Positions 50,516-62,693 of a stretch of DNA of 64,000 bases are shown here, piece after piece. This stretch comes from Hanleya hanleyi. Taxonomy: Eukaryota > Mollusca > Polyplacophora > Lepidopleurida > Hanleyidae. Below the pieces are notes generated by a model that saw nothing but the letters and a program-made list of their open reading frames with translations, was not told the DNA's origin and did not search any database. The stretch spans positions 1 to 64,000 of the forward strand of contig JAVTVY010019022.1 of the NCBI GenBank assembly GCA_036873755.1, given 5' to 3'. The first letter of the stretch is position 1. Every line of letters starts with the position of its first letter. The translations under genes and the position numbers were made by a program.

Positions 50516-50687
50516 ATTCCAGGGCCTCGGTAACTAAATTTTTAATCCTAATACTGAAGCACTTCTGTTTATAATTTTTATTTCATTTTTTCACCAAATG
50601 TTAGAGGAAATCGTGAATATTTGAATGAAGAAATAAAGAAAATATGACCAATTTTGACCCTCTAAGGGGATAGCTATCCTTAAGCCT
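49512..50687. mobile_element. 1.18-kb AT-rich element with inverted ends of about 28 bp
   Basis: Left end AGGTTAAGGATAGCTATCTC (continuing CTTAGAGG); right end is the complement (CCTCTAAGGGGATAGCTATC, then CTTAAGCCT). The interior is AT-rich and includes a 56-nt poly(A) run. No ORF of interest. Target duplication not identified, so class unknown. Lies in the RIM intron. Confidence 0.65.
50458..50513 (+). repeat. Poly(A) tract, 56 nt
   Basis: Uninterrupted A run preceded by GGGAAGGG. Could be a retroposon tail nested in the surrounding element; no clear retroposon body was recognised. Its length may be an assembly estimate. Confidence 0.8.
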
Positions 50688-51439
50688 CCTATCCAGTAGC
50701 CAACATATTCATTTCTAACACTTGTTTATCCGAAGGCGTAATTGGCACAGATATCTATCAATGTTTTTTGTAATTATTATATAAAGTTGAGGTACTTAAT
50801 TTCTTGGATAGTACATGAGGGCAATTAGCATTATATGGGGGCTATCAGTTTCAGTGAATTATCCGCCGATACGTCCGTCCATGTCAAAACATATGCGCGA
50901 CTGTAAAGCAACCCTTGTGTCATTATACGAATTTATCCCTTTTTTATACTCCATAATGCAGACCTGTAGGCCTATTCTCTGCACGGATTGTCAGACGAAC
51001 CATGGTTATAGAGATGATGCCATTTTTTCTTAAATAAATGCGATCTTTTAACCCCGCAGCATAACATTTAGCCGTTAAAGTGTGAAAAAACAAAATGGCG
51101 GTCAAAATGGTGCATTTAAATAGGAAGATAGAGAGAATTAAGGTTTAACGTAGACAAAATCTTATATTTCCCTATAATTCGGAGGATTCTCTTGCTCTTG
51201 ATTTCGTATTGCAAGGTTCTTTTAGTCCATGATGTATATTGGGTAATTTGGAAATGTCTGCTGTAAATATAATTACATATAATGCATACCACGTCATTTT
51301 ACTTGCAAAACATCTTGAAAGTGGCAAGAATGAGTAATATGTCTATTCGGCGTTCTCTGTTGTTGTATTTGTCATTGTGAAGTTGAGTGTACAATTTATC
51401 CACCGCCATGTAACACCAAGATGAGTGAATAAATTGCTT

Positions 51440-51690
51440 GGGCGTGGGTGGGGTGGGGGCCTCCCCTGCATAATTTTGTTGCCCTTGAGGGTAAGAAGCT
51501 GGAACTTACCACATTTTATCTTTGGGTTACGTGCTGCCGGGAAATTAGAGAAATATTTTAAGATGACTGCGCTGGTGGCATCAGAGCGATGTCATTTTAT
51601 AAGAAAGGCACTTTCGAGCCGATTTAAATTTTTTGCGAGTGAGACGAAGAAGATGTACCCCAAAACAAAATTGAGGTGAAACATCAAGAT
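51440..51690. repeat. Partial relative of the 10378-10908 element
   Basis: Shares the CTTGAGGGTAAGAAGCTGGA / CTTACCACATTTTATCTTTGG / GATGTCATTTTATAAGAAAG layout with 10450-10570 and 60660-60790. Ends not preserved. Confidence 0.45.
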
Positions 51691-51891
51691 AAAAAATTCG
51701 GTTAGAAATCAGGGTAGCATCGAAAGTCAAATTATTTTTTGTTTTAGTGGATACATCAGAGTCGGACATGTCAAATGTTAACGTCGCAGTGCGGTCGGGT
51801 ATCAAAATTGATGTAAAAAGGTCACTGACCGGCAGCAACTTAGTGAACTCCGAAAGGCTCGCAAATTTCGTTTTAATAACGTAATCCATAG

Positions 51892-52689
51892 TCACCCTAC
51901 TGAATCAACAAGTATGATTGTAGGTGAACACCGCCGGTCACGTGTCAAATCACAGTCAATGGTAGGTTTTTCGGTGCTTTCGTTATCAAGCGTGGGCGTG
52001 TGTCTGACCAGACGACAGTGACCACAGCCGAAAATGAACGATTTTCAGCATATCGATGACAGGTATGGTTACTGGTGTCCAGTCATTTTTTGAAGGAGAG
52101 ATATCGTACTATATTGTCACCAAATGTAGGGTTATTACTATTTCAAGTTAACAAGAATTTTAAACATTTTTTGCGGCGAGAGGTGTTTTTAGGTGTTGGT
52201 GGACAGTCCAAGGTAGGTATTAGCATCGAATTATAGTGTGAGGAAATGAGCACAAAATGAACACGTGGGAACTTACTACCTGCCTCATGTATCACTGACT
52301 CATTCATCTCTCGGTTCCTTTCACTTGTGTGTGTTTAAGAGGAATATGGACCATTAATAGTTTATTCTCTGTCTGTCTGATATTACGACAGTCCATGGTA
52401 TCATCATCGGACCGATCGACAGTCCATGGTAGGTCAACATGCACTTGTGAATGATGCACAGCGAGCACATCGTCTGATCCAATCATTCGCCAAATGGACT
52501 GTTGCCAAGACAAATGGTAGCTACCATGGACTGTTGACATATCTGATATACAATCATATGTTGCCTCATTATAACGTTGCAGCTGTTATCCGGCTTCAGT
52601 GTGACGTGATCCAATCTACAGTTCATGGTCGCATGACACATGGACTGGTGCATTCACCTACAATCATACTTGTCGATTCAGTAGGGTGA
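51892..52689. mobile_element. 798-bp element with 37-bp terminal inverted repeats
   Basis: Left end TCACCCTACTGAATCAACAA...GATTGTAGGTGAA; right end TTCACCTACAATCATACTTG...TCAGTAGGGTGA, one mismatch apart. TAG flanks both sides (51889-51891, 52690-52692), possibly a 3-bp duplication. Inside, CAGTCCATGGTA-type motifs recur in both orientations. No transposase. Inserted in the large RIM intron. Confidence 0.8.
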
Positions 52690-54539
52690 TAGTGGCTCCT
52701 TCTAATGTTTTTGCTATCACGATACTTTACTATGGAACAAGAATCTGGCTTCATCAAAACTTCAGAGTATTAATATTGCTCTGTTTGGACGCAGTAATTC
52801 AAGTAAGATTAACGCAGATGGATCTACTTTAATGACCCGGATCTCAACCATGTCTCTTATTGCATCTGCCTTTGTCTATGTGATTGATCGTTGATAGTTT
52901 TAATTAAAGCTCAGCTGTTTTGTGCGCGTCTATTATTGCAGAATTACTCTTAGACATACGTATCTTTTGATGCAAGTTCTCTTAACCCTGGACTGCATGC
53001 AGGTCGCCCTCCCCACAGCGCATGCTCCATTTCGCTGCAGGCTCCAATAACCTCCCTGCCTCCAATAGCGGAAGTTGACCTTTACTACGTTGCTATGACG
53101 TATAGGGGAAACCAACCAACGCACGGTTCAGTTTGAATCCGACCAAACGACTCCTTTAGTGTTGCACATGAGCGAACTACTTTTCATATGCTCTGTCCAG
53201 ATAAACAGGGAAAATTATCTCCAGATAATTCTTTTTAACGCTAGGTCAACGGAGGTATTATGCAGACTTGAAAAGTAATCAAAATTTTCGTTAAACATCT
53301 ATTTTACTATATATGATGTCACTTCCGGCGATGTGCGCGAAGGCCCCGAATCCGGTCCAAAAATCTGACTGGTGGCTGGGGTGTTATTAGACCCCCAGCG
53401 AGGTGGTTGCTCTCCATGCTCTACCATGAATGATCTCTGTATACATGGAGAGATAATAAAGGGGAAGCAATATTATTTTGCAATTTCAGCAAGCTCGTCA
53501 AGCTCGTCTGTTGTTATCAAAGGCCAGCTTCAAAAAGTAAAGATCACTCGGGGAATCCTGTGTGTGACCCTCATAAACAAAAGGAATGGAATTTAACATC
53601 GGCCTGGATACAGATGAATGCGTCAAATCTGTTTTTTTTTTTTTCAACCAATCGCGTTTTATTAGCTACATTCTTCGTGTTGTTGTTGTTGTTGTCGGGG
53701 TTTTTTTTTCGGCTGCATTCTTTATGTCAACTCCCTCAGTGGTTGAGATTACTGATTGAAAATGAAATGGGCGATTGGAATTGAACAGTACTCTCTCTCA
53801 TATTAGTCAATTCCCGGTTTCTGTGACAAGAGGCGAAATAGCTCTTTTCGTCCCTTATATGGGCAGTTGATATTTCGGTGAATTTTTGGAGAGATATTGA
53901 AAAATTAATAACCGAAATGCCTAGCGCCATCAGCTGTATGTGCATAAAGAACTTTAATTTTCAAGCGCAAATCCTTCAGAAATACGAGCAACTATCTCTG
54001 CCCGAAATGTCGAGATGTCTACCACCAATGATGTTTGAAACGACCTCCCCTTAAAGATCATTAGCATGAAGGAAATACAATTCATCACGTGACTGAGATA
54101 TATAATAAGTCATCAGGGTATGGGACAATTGATATGAATGCTCACTTGTTTACAGATGTCGGTTTTCTGGGATATATCGGGTGAATTCCCAGGGGCGTCG
54201 CTAGGGGGGGGGGGCGTCAGGTGCGAACGACCCCCCCTTGGACGCGCCAAAGAAAAAGCTAAAAACAGAAAACGAAAACAAAACAAACAAAAGGGAAAAG
54301 AAAGAAATAAAAAATGTTACAAGTCCGTCTCCAGAAACGTAAGCATGCTTCGTTCCAGTAGTGACGCGTCAGTTCGCTCAACAATGGGTTCACCGCGACT
54401 TTCCGCTTTGGCGCTCATCAATTTCCGCTTTGGCGCTCATGAATATACGATTTGGCGCTCATGATGGTCATAAAGTGGATTATGAAAGAGCTGTATCTCT
54501 GTTCATGAGACTCCACCTTAGGAAGTCAAATGGAGTCCG
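52690..54539. other. RIM intron, no exon recognised
   Basis: About 53000-53270 carries a diverged copy of the repeat at 42130-42800. The open frame 53372-53596 continues that repeat. Homopolymer T runs near 53630 and a G run near 54205. Nothing else recognised. Confidence 0.45.
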
Positions 54540-55720
54540 GCATATTCTTCAATATCGATGCGGGTTTATGCGAAACAGATGTGAAAGTAGAACCATAAAT
54601 CTATATACATTGTGTTCAGATTTGTTTCAGGGAAAACGCGAAAAACGCACCTCCGGCAACCGGAGACTCCGGGGCTTCCGGGACCTAGGCGGCCCCTGGA
54701 CCCTCGCCTGTCAGGATCGCTTAGCTTTGTGTAAATGAATCGCTATCATATTGGTTCTATAATGTTCCATGATGGCCGTTTTTTATATGTTTTTTTTCAT
54801 GTGTTAAATATAACTAGAAAGTCAAATGGATTCAGGCATGAAGTATGATTTTGTCAATATCGATATGTGCTTAAAAATGCGAAACATACGTGAAAATAGA
54901 ACCATAAATCTGCATACATTATGTTCGAATTTATTTCTGGGAAAACGCTTAGAACGCATCTCTGGAGATCTGGAACTTCGGAGCTTCCGGGCCTAAGCGG
55001 CCCGTGGACCCTCGCCTGTTGGGCTGTGAGGATTTTCTTGTTTTATCTTTGTTTGAATGAATCGTATCGGTAGGCATATTGGTTTCCCTCCCAAGAACTA
55101 AAAGTCATCGTTTTGAATGTTATAAATATACCTAGAACGTCAAATGAATGCAGACATGAGGTGCGATTTTTTTCAATATCGATGCATGCTTATAATTGCG
55201 TGAAAATAGAATCATAAATCGTGAAAATAGAATCATAAATGTGCATGCAGTATGATCAGTTTTATTTACGGAAAAGCGTTCAGAACGCATCTCCGGCAAT
55301 CTATAGGACTCCGGAGCTTCCGGGGCCTAGGCGGCCCCTGGACCCCAGCCTGTTGGGCTGTGATAGTGGGCCCTCCACTTTCAATTACGTTCCGACGCCA
55401 CTGGGTTAGCCTACGAGGTATATTGGTCCAAAGCATTATTATTGTGTTTTCAAGATAAGAGAATAAAATATAACACTGATATTTGACAAATGATGTGTTA
55501 GTTTAACTGTTGGAAATCACTCAGAATCTCAGGCCACCTAAGGTCTCAGAGCTGTATAATATAACCCTAAGTCTGCATATTACATTATGTTCAGATTTAA
55601 TTCCGGGAAAACGCTTAGAACGCATCTCCGGCCATCTAGGACCCCGGAGCTTCCGGGGCCTAGGCGGCCCCTGGGCCCTCGCCTAAAGTGCTGTGATAAT
55701 CGACCTCCCCTTGAAAAATC
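54540..55720 (-). repeat. Satellite-like array, about 4 units, inverted relative to 31090-31960
   Basis: GGACCTAGGCGGCCCCTGGACC and relatives recur at about 54676, 54990, 55325 and 55650; ATTTC(C/T)GGGAAAACGC and CGCATCTC(C/T)GG precede each. This is the complement of the array at 31 kb. Lies within the RIM intron. Confidence 0.75.
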
Positions 55721-56631
55721 CTAGCGACGCCCATGATTCCGGTAAACGAAAGGTAACGAAACCCCTTAAATAAATAGGTTGAGATTTTAATATTTTCAAG
55801 CGATTGTAAATTCAATCAACCGGTAAGATTGAAAAAGAACAACATAAATCTTTCGTGGATTGATTGAACAATGTAGTAGATCCTAATAAGCTGAATTTTT
55901 CAATCTAATTATATCATTATTTCCAATCTGAGAAGATCTCATTAAGGCAATCTAAGATTGTCCGTAATATTGAATGTTCGTTCGGTTGTCCTTGCAAACA
56001 TTTGAACTTCGTGTTTTTTTGTTGTTGTTTTTTTGTTTTTTTTTTGTCTGAGCGTACGTTAGGGCTTTTTTGGAATTGAGGTTAAGGCTCTAAAAAAGTA
56101 CATTGGAAAAGGAAAATTGATATTAGAATTCCCTTCTCAATATAAGAAACGATTTTTCCTGGACAAGAAACGATTTTCCTAATGTTAGTTCTTTTAAGGA
56201 ATACTCGTTACCATGTTGCTCAATTATGCTAACCCTAAAATGAGGGTCTGTCTGTCTGTCTGTCTGTCTGCTATATACTTGACATGTCCGCAATGTCAAT
56301 ATGGGAGTACCGGTAATAGACATTGTCTAAATATAACTGAGACGAAACCGTCACATATCGGTTTGAACCCACGGTCGTATATGATATCAAATGCCGACTC
56401 ACCTAGCCCACTGCGCCATATCCTTTCGCATCAATGAGAGTTCAAATGACGGGAGTCACCTAGAATGCCAACCTGTCAGTGACTTTCCAGTTTTTTCTTG
56501 CTGTTTGTATCGAAAGTGAATTTTCCTACGCAAATAATCTGATTACAGACAACGCACACCTGACAACGGAGAATTATGACAGTTTTAGAAAAAATTATAT
56601 TTCTAATAAATGTTTCTTCTGATATTTTTAG
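55721..56631. other. RIM intron
   Basis: Contains a GTCT simple repeat (about 56247-56270) and T-rich runs; ends with the acceptor TGATATTTTTAG at 56631. No exon recognised. Confidence 0.5.
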
Positions 56632-56805
56632 AGTATCCGTGGTAAGTGGCGTTGCACCATGTGTCAGATGAAGATAGATTTGTTATGTCAGACGGGTATA
56701 TGGTTTCATGGATCGCACGCGAAGCCCACATTCAACCGGAAGTCGTTCAAGGCAAAAATAGAGGCTTCCGGGATGCTAGAAACGGAGTCGGACTGGGGAA
56801 CTGTG
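56632..56805 (+). CDS. RIM/Fife-family gene, exon completing the zinc finger
   Basis: Acceptor ATATTTTTAG|, donor ACTGTG|GTAGGT; phase 0 at both ends, 58 codons. It begins with a basic SIRGKWRCTMCQMKIDLLCQ, supplying the last CxxC pair of the FYVE-type finger (WxCxxCxxxxxLL is typical of RIM and Fife). Then TGIWFHGS and a Lys/Glu-rich segment ending LETESDWGTV. The open frame past 56805 is intronic. Confidence 0.85.
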
Positions 56806-57720
56806 GTAGGTGGTTTTCTTCTTTGCAACGCGTGTGAAATAACGACCTAGTTGCTGTAAGACGCAGTCTGCCGGATTATAAGGCATCGTCTGTAAAAGAT
56901 CGTGAACTTCCTTGGCACACCTCGGATTATTTAGTTATAGTAAAATTTTTTTTAAAAAATCCAAGGTTCACGATATAGTTGGAATAGTCTTGAAATTCAC
57001 TGGTAATTGTTAACGTTGTTTTGTGTCATTTTGAACATTATAAGCGTCTTAACATGCACCAAGCTGCCGTAGTGTGGACTAGTTAGTCTCTTTCGTGTCG
57101 ATTTCGGAAACGCGACTTGCAGGTGTTGCCTCCTTCAATTAATTGACGGGCCATCGCAGTTTTTGACAGGTAATGGGTGCTAACTTGTAATTACATGAGA
57201 ATATATCCCTTTGCACGAAAAATCGCCATAATTCTGCCGTTTGCAGTATAGTAGAATAGAAATAATTGCTTGTTTACTGCGGTAAAACAAGTGAGGTAAA
57301 GTCTTCACGTATGACCAAACTTAGACACAGCCTATTGCATCGCGATCTATCTCACTTGTTTTACCGCAGTAAACAAGCAACTATTCTTTAATTGAACTGT
57401 CCATATCGCATAGCTTGGAGTTTCAGCTGTTGACATTCGGCTGTTTATATGTATCTTGGAGAAGGAACTTTAATTTGATAACTTACGTAATAATGCGAAA
57501 GTATCTTGACTGGTTTGCTGGTTTAATAATCTGCATGATGATCCAGTACTTTCTTATTAATAGAGATATAATTGATGCTAACATATTGTGGAGATGGGAT
57601 TTTTGAAATAACATCTCGGAGATTGAAATGTTGACATGTTGTCTTGGAGATTACATTGATACGAAGAAAAAAAATAGTTATAGTTTATCGGCTACTGTTG
57701 CACTTTTTGCCAATTTACAG

Positions 57721-58639
57721 CGTAATCGACGAGGCTCCGAGTCGCCCACGACTGTACCCGGTCACAGAACGGATTCGGAGTTACTCAAACAAAGCAAACT
57801 CACGTCAGGAGAGCCAAAAAGTCCCAACAAACTCCACCGAAGACGCAGTCAGATTTCCGTCAACAGTATATGTCCGGAAAAGGATGACGACGACGTCGAT
57901 ATAGATGACGAGCAGTTCCTGAGAGAAAGGCAAATGGACCGACAACAACGCTTCCAGAAACGGTGTCGGCGGAAATTACCGAAGATCAAACCACAGCAGC
58001 CTATGGACAGCAAACCGGAAGTGCCGAATGTTCGCCAGCGAAACTCAACGCACTGTTCGGCAAATTCCGGTAGCAATTCCGAGAGCAGTTCAGATAGCCT
58101 TTACGAAATGGATGATAACGTTTCAAAAAGGACTGTAGCGGTAGAGAAAGTCAGTGAACAATCTAAGACGAGAAGGGTGAAGCTGACTCGAACAAAAGGC
58201 AGTCGTCGTTTTTCAGAAACATCTACATATCATGACAGTGCGCCCACTAAGTTAGGCTCAACTAGCAGAAAGGTATCTGGCATTGAGAAAAAATATGACA
58301 CGTCACCAACGCATTGCCGTATTATCCGCCAGGGGGCGTTGTCTAAAAGTAGTTCCTCCACCAGTATTATTTCCGATGCAAACAGTTCTGACCTCCATTG
58401 CCCAGCTGCTAGCCCAGTCTTCCAGCGACAGGAACCAGCGTTTAGAGAATCGCCGAAAATTTCCATTCGGACTAGCTCTGTTCCGGCGCCTGCGCAACCC
58501 GAGACTGAAAATTATTTACCAATTAAGTGCCCCGAAAACTCGTCACAGCTCCTTGCTCCGCCCACCCCAACTACTCACCGTCGTGTTACCTTATCAGAGT
58601 GTGAAAACATTACCATAAACAATTCGACCGGCGAGCAAG
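57721..58639 (+). CDS. RIM/Fife-family gene, large linker exon
   Basis: Acceptor TTTTTGCCAATTTACAG| and donor GAGCAAG|GTAAAT bound a 919-nt exon (phase 0 in, phase 1 out). Low-complexity, Ser/Arg/Lys-rich linker with RNRRGSESPTTVPGHR, an acidic DDDDVDIDDEQFLRER block, a basic RQQRFQKRCRRKLPKIK-like block and many Ser-Pro sites, as expected for the disordered region between the zinc finger and PDZ domain in this family. The open frame extends upstream to 57628, but that part is not needed given the acceptor. Likely heavily phosphorylated (inference). Confidence 0.75.
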
Positions 58640-58933
58640 GTAAATTATTTTGTATTCACTGTAAAACACCATGGACACCTATTTCGCCTTCTCGTGGATC
58701 AGGACGCCTTAAAGGGGGTGTATTTCTATTTTCAACCTAGATTGTTCCAAAAGTATAAAAATATAAAAAAGTACAACTCATCCACGATTTCTGCTCCGAG
58801 CAATGCGTTGAAATATTTAGCTAAACAACGACCAAAATATGCAAAGATTTAACGTAACCATCTCATCCAATTTGTTTGTTTGCTCTGAGTTCAGGAAGCA
58901 GATATAAAGCATGTTTGTTTGGTTTTTTTGTAG

Positions 58934-59002
58934 GTCACTTCCATCCGTCCAGTCCGCATCACGTCATTCTGTACAGAGATAAAAAGGATTTGAGTTGTCG
59001 CA
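58934..59002 (+). CDS. RIM/Fife-family gene, short exon at the start of the PDZ domain
   Basis: Acceptor TTTTTTTGTAG| and donor CGCA|GTGAGT; 69 nt, phase 1 in and out, matching the preceding exon. It encodes HFHPSSPHHVILYRDKKDLS, resembling the VILxRDxxD first strand of the RIM/Fife PDZ domain. The rest of the PDZ domain is not found in the remaining 5 kb, so the gene continues beyond the window. Confidence 0.65.
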
Positions 59003-59011
59003 GTGAGTATA

Positions 59012-59210
59012 CTTACTTCTTCAACTTGAGTGGAATCAACTTCATTCCACTTCAGGGAGTTATTAACTCAAATTTCAGTAAAACTTGAGCGAATTTAACT
59101 CAAACTGGAGTGAATTTCACTAGCACTTGAGACTGAATTCACTCAACTTGAGTGGAATGAATTTCCACTCTTAATTGGGTGAATTTGTTTACTCAGCTTT
59201 TTTTCGAGAG
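59012..59210. mobile_element. ACTCAAG-family palindromic MITE, copy 3 (diverged)
   Basis: Interior of AACTTGAGTGGAAT / ATTCCACTT and CTCAACTTGAGTGG blocks, right end TTTTTTTCGAGAG. It begins 10 nt after the exon donor at 59002; TA precedes it but TG follows. Shorter and more diverged than 6556-6848 and 9474-9757. Confidence 0.65.
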
Positions 59211-60566
59211 TGAAGACAGACAGATCAGAATTCTCCTGACTGCAATAGTCATGTCTCGAGACAGTCGGAACTGACTAGAATCATGGTGTCATTGAGAATG
59301 GACAGTTGTCATAAACGCCAAGACAGATCTCTCCAGATGTCAAATGAGGGGATACTTGATCTGTCTTGTCGGGAATAGTTGAGAAATTTCCAGGTGCCAG
59401 GTGTACATATAGTGACTAACGAGCTAAACCGATTAGGAGTCATTTTACCTGCCGTCATCCGTTGACATGATGGCCTTCATTTGATTGATTGATTTGATTT
59501 ATTCACCATATAACAGCAATATAAAAAAAAAATAATGTACAATTCAATGATAAAAGATATAGTGCTGCGGATGGCGGGAATAAAACCCCTAGGGGCTTGT
59601 TATATCCCGGAAATATATTAAATATTAAATTTTGCACGATTATAATTAATGGAGATTCCAAGGCCTGGAAAACCAAAATCCAGTCAGATTTTTATTTTTT
59701 TTTTTTTTTTTTTTTCGTTTCATCCATTCTTTTGTTTGGACATGTCTGGAGGGAATCCTACCGTAATACGATTCTTTACTGATATCATTTGTAGAAAACA
59801 ATGCCCGGTGTGATGTTACACCGGTTTAGATTATATGACTGCCATATAGCCACAAACGACCACACAGGGTTCCAAACAATTGACATTGATGGACTCTAAC
59901 TTGGTTAATTGGGGAGACACTGGGCAAGGTCTAAAGTTCAAAAATCCGAATCGATATAATTCAAAACCTGCACGCATGTGATTCTGTTATTGCTATTTGC
60001 TATTGAACGAATCTTAAGAAATATTCATTAATGCAGAAAACTCTGATTGGTTTGGGCCTAAAATAAAGCGAGTAGCTTCTGATTTCGAACAATCAATATC
60101 GTCCGTTTCCAAAAGGTATGTTTTGTATTTTCGACGGAGTCGTTTACGCTCGCTTTGGCTAGACACTCTTCCATGTTCTGGGTTTTTCTTCCGCCTTCGT
60201 CTGTGTTACCTTGTATATATGACGGTAACAACCGAAATTTGGAGAAATACATAACCAATGACGCTACTCCATTTAACTGACTGCCAATAGATGATTTTAA
60301 ACCAATGGGATCGCATGAAATCAATTTATCCTGATCAAAACTCCCCGTTCCCAGTGGCCCTATTTAATATGCGATTAGGTTATACAGAAGCTCCGGATTT
60401 AAGACTTATCACATAGGAACCGAGTATTAAATCTGCCAAATCACCTCGATAGTGATGACAGTGCAAACGTTGAAAATGACGGTTTCTTGACCGCCGCGAA
60501 AGAAACACCACCATTGTAATTAAAAGCAAATGGTTACATCTGCAAAATCTGCTATGCCGATCATTT
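59211..60566. other. RIM intron, no exon recognised
   Basis: Poly(T) run at about 59695-59716. No PDZ-like coding seen on the plus strand. Nothing else supported. Confidence 0.5.
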
Positions 60567-60850
60567 AACCCTATCTGGCCTGGGCGATTTGGGGTGTATC
60601 GCAGCCTGGGCGGGGGGGGGGAAGTGGAAAGTGCTCCCCCCCCCTATATATATTTTCTCTATCACTAAGGTTAGAACGCTGAAACTTACCACACAGTATC
60701 TTTGGTTCAAGCTCTACCGGGAAAAGCCAAGATGGCCGCCATGATGACGTCACATTGACGCTATGATGACGTCGCATTGACGCCATCTTCTCGGAAGCCA
60801 TTTTTCAGCTCTCCATGTTTTGTCGTCTCCCCCAGGCCAGGTAGGGTTAA
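60567..60850. mobile_element. Non-autonomous element with CCTGG-type inverted ends, copy 2
   Basis: Ends AACCCTATCTGGCCTGGGCG and, inverted, CCCAGGCCAGGTAGGGTTAA. Interior shares GCTGAAACTTACCACA, TTCAAGCTCTACC and ATGGCCGCCATGATGACGTC with copy 1 at 10378-10908; ATGACGTC is tandemly repeated. Non-coding. Confidence 0.75.
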
Positions 60851-61087
60851 GCCTGTGATATTTCCGAGTGATATGGCGATGTCGCTTTTTGTCCACATAT
60901 TCGATCTTAGTATATTACCACAGATCTTAGTCTAAAAATAAAAGATAATCAAACGTCCGTGTGTTTGTGTCAGTCAAATATTTTAAGCTCCGATTATAAG
61001 TTTTGGGAGTTTCCTCCTGGATGGAAACCTTTCCGTCTGCAAGGGAACGATTTCACGTTATGCGTTGCCTCGTTCTGATTTCAGACA

Positions 61088-61640
61088 CGGGCCTTTACGT
61101 TTATCCGGTGTCGCTGAACGATTTGAGCGATACCAACTGACAAATAATCGTACAGAATTTCCTGGCAAACCCACATGTGACCTTCAACCACTCATCGTTA
61201 GGTGAAAATATTATTCAAATGACTGCATGTTTCATGACAATTTTGCTGCATTGATTCGAAAATGGATATTTCCTTTCATCTGTCGTTTATTGTCTCTCTA
61301 AGCTGAACTCGTAATTTGCTGCAGCGCGTGCATCTCACGTAACCATGGCCACTTAGCTGGCGATGATCGGCAATGCATTTTTTTCGTTGCCGGTGTGGAG
61401 GCTAAGAATGTCCGGTGGCTAAGAGTGTCTTCTAACCCAGCTAGGACATGCACTTTTCACCATATTGGGAATAAGTGTCCGTCTTTGGTTGCAATAGAAA
61501 AGGATATGAAAAGGGGCAATAATCAACAGGACATTCTTAGCCATCACACCGGCTTATCGCCGCCTCCGCTTGGCGTCGCCGCTGGCGAGACTCTCCTCTA
61601 TTATCGGCAACACCGGTATCGCTGGATAAACGTAAAGGCC
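61088..61640. repeat. Nested foldback structure
   Basis: GGGCCTTTACGTTTATCC (61088-61105) is inverted at about 61623-61640. Inside it, GCCGGTGTGGAGGCTAAGAA (61389-61413) is inverted with one mismatch at 61529-61553. The inner part resembles 8520-8640. The 94-codon frame at 61395-61679 is repeat-derived. Confidence 0.6.
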
Positions 61641-61860
61641 CCCGGCGTCGCTGGAGGGAAGAAAGACGCTGTCATGTGACCATATAGTGTATATCAGAGG
61701 GTCCATGTACGTCCACAATGTTGTGCAATTGCAGAGCGAGGCTAGATATCACGTGACTTTCCATCTGGGTGGAAGGGTTGCCACTCAAGCGAGAAGGTTT
61801 CCACCCAGATGGCGAGGTTTCCACCCAGATGAGAAGGTTTAAAATGTTATAGAATTAAGA

Positions 61861-61964
61861 AATAATATTTTCATAGGCGTGCTCAATGGTTATATAAATT
61901 TATAAACTTTTCCACACTAACCGTGCGTAAAATAACCATTGAGCACGCCTATGAAAACATTATT
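61861..61964. mobile_element. Short hairpin element
   Basis: Arms 61861-61892 and 61932-61964 (AATAATATTTTCATAGGCGT and complement) enclose a 40-bp loop. One arm plus loop is also found at 2035-2102. Confidence 0.7.
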
Positions 61965-62151
61965 TCTATTCTATTACACTGCTAAAATTGATTATCAACA
62001 ACGATTATAATGAAAGATTGAGAACATTTATTAAACTTTGACAACATTTCTCCCCTTTGTTGGAAAAACTCTTCCACTTATACTGACATGATGCTCCCAT
62101 CTCAGTTGGCATCGTGCCAATGTCAGTGAACGAGTTTATGTGGTCTCTCAA

Positions 62152-62504
62152 ATATTAAACATTTAAGAACAATGTTTCTATTCGTAACTAAATCAAACCT
62201 GCTTCAATTATTGCCTTTAAACTCCATTTAAATGCACAATCAAACGTAGAAACGGAAGTTAAAAATTAAAAATTATCTCCCCTAGGAGATAGAGTTATCC
62301 GCCCCTAGGAGAGCTCTCACTCTTCCCAACGTGGTTACCATAAAAGCCAATGCACAGCCCATTCTCTCCCTCTTTCTCATTGTAAATAACCGAGACCAGT
62401 AGTGAACTAGGCCGCGGTCTGAGGGGAAGGACGGGAGGGCGCATTAAATTGAAGCAGGTTTGATTTAGTTACGAATAGAAACATTGTTCTTAAATGTTTA
62501 ATAT
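62152..62504. mobile_element. Foldback element with perfect 58-bp arms
   Basis: Arms 62152-62209 and 62447-62504 are exact inverted copies (ATATTAAACATTTAAGAACA...). The last part of the left arm (AAACCTGCTTCAATTATTGCC) recurs once more at about 62520-62541. Perfect arms suggest recent origin or gene conversion. Non-coding. Confidence 0.75.
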
Positions 62505-62693
62505 TCGTTGCCTAAATCGTAAACCTGCTTCAATTATTGCCTCAGTACCAACAGGTGGAAGGAGGGAAACCTCGGCCAAGTAGCAGATTCAATGTTAGGC
62601 TAAGTAACCGCTGGGAAGACACAGACATGGATATCAGACATCAATAATCAAACAATTGAAACCCTGGTCAATGACCGTTAAAAAAGGTTAAAA

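Noticed and set aside
57628..57720. Upstream extension of the linker exon as an independent gene start
   Set aside because: The frame before 57721 contains a polypyrimidine tract and a consensus acceptor, so it is intron.
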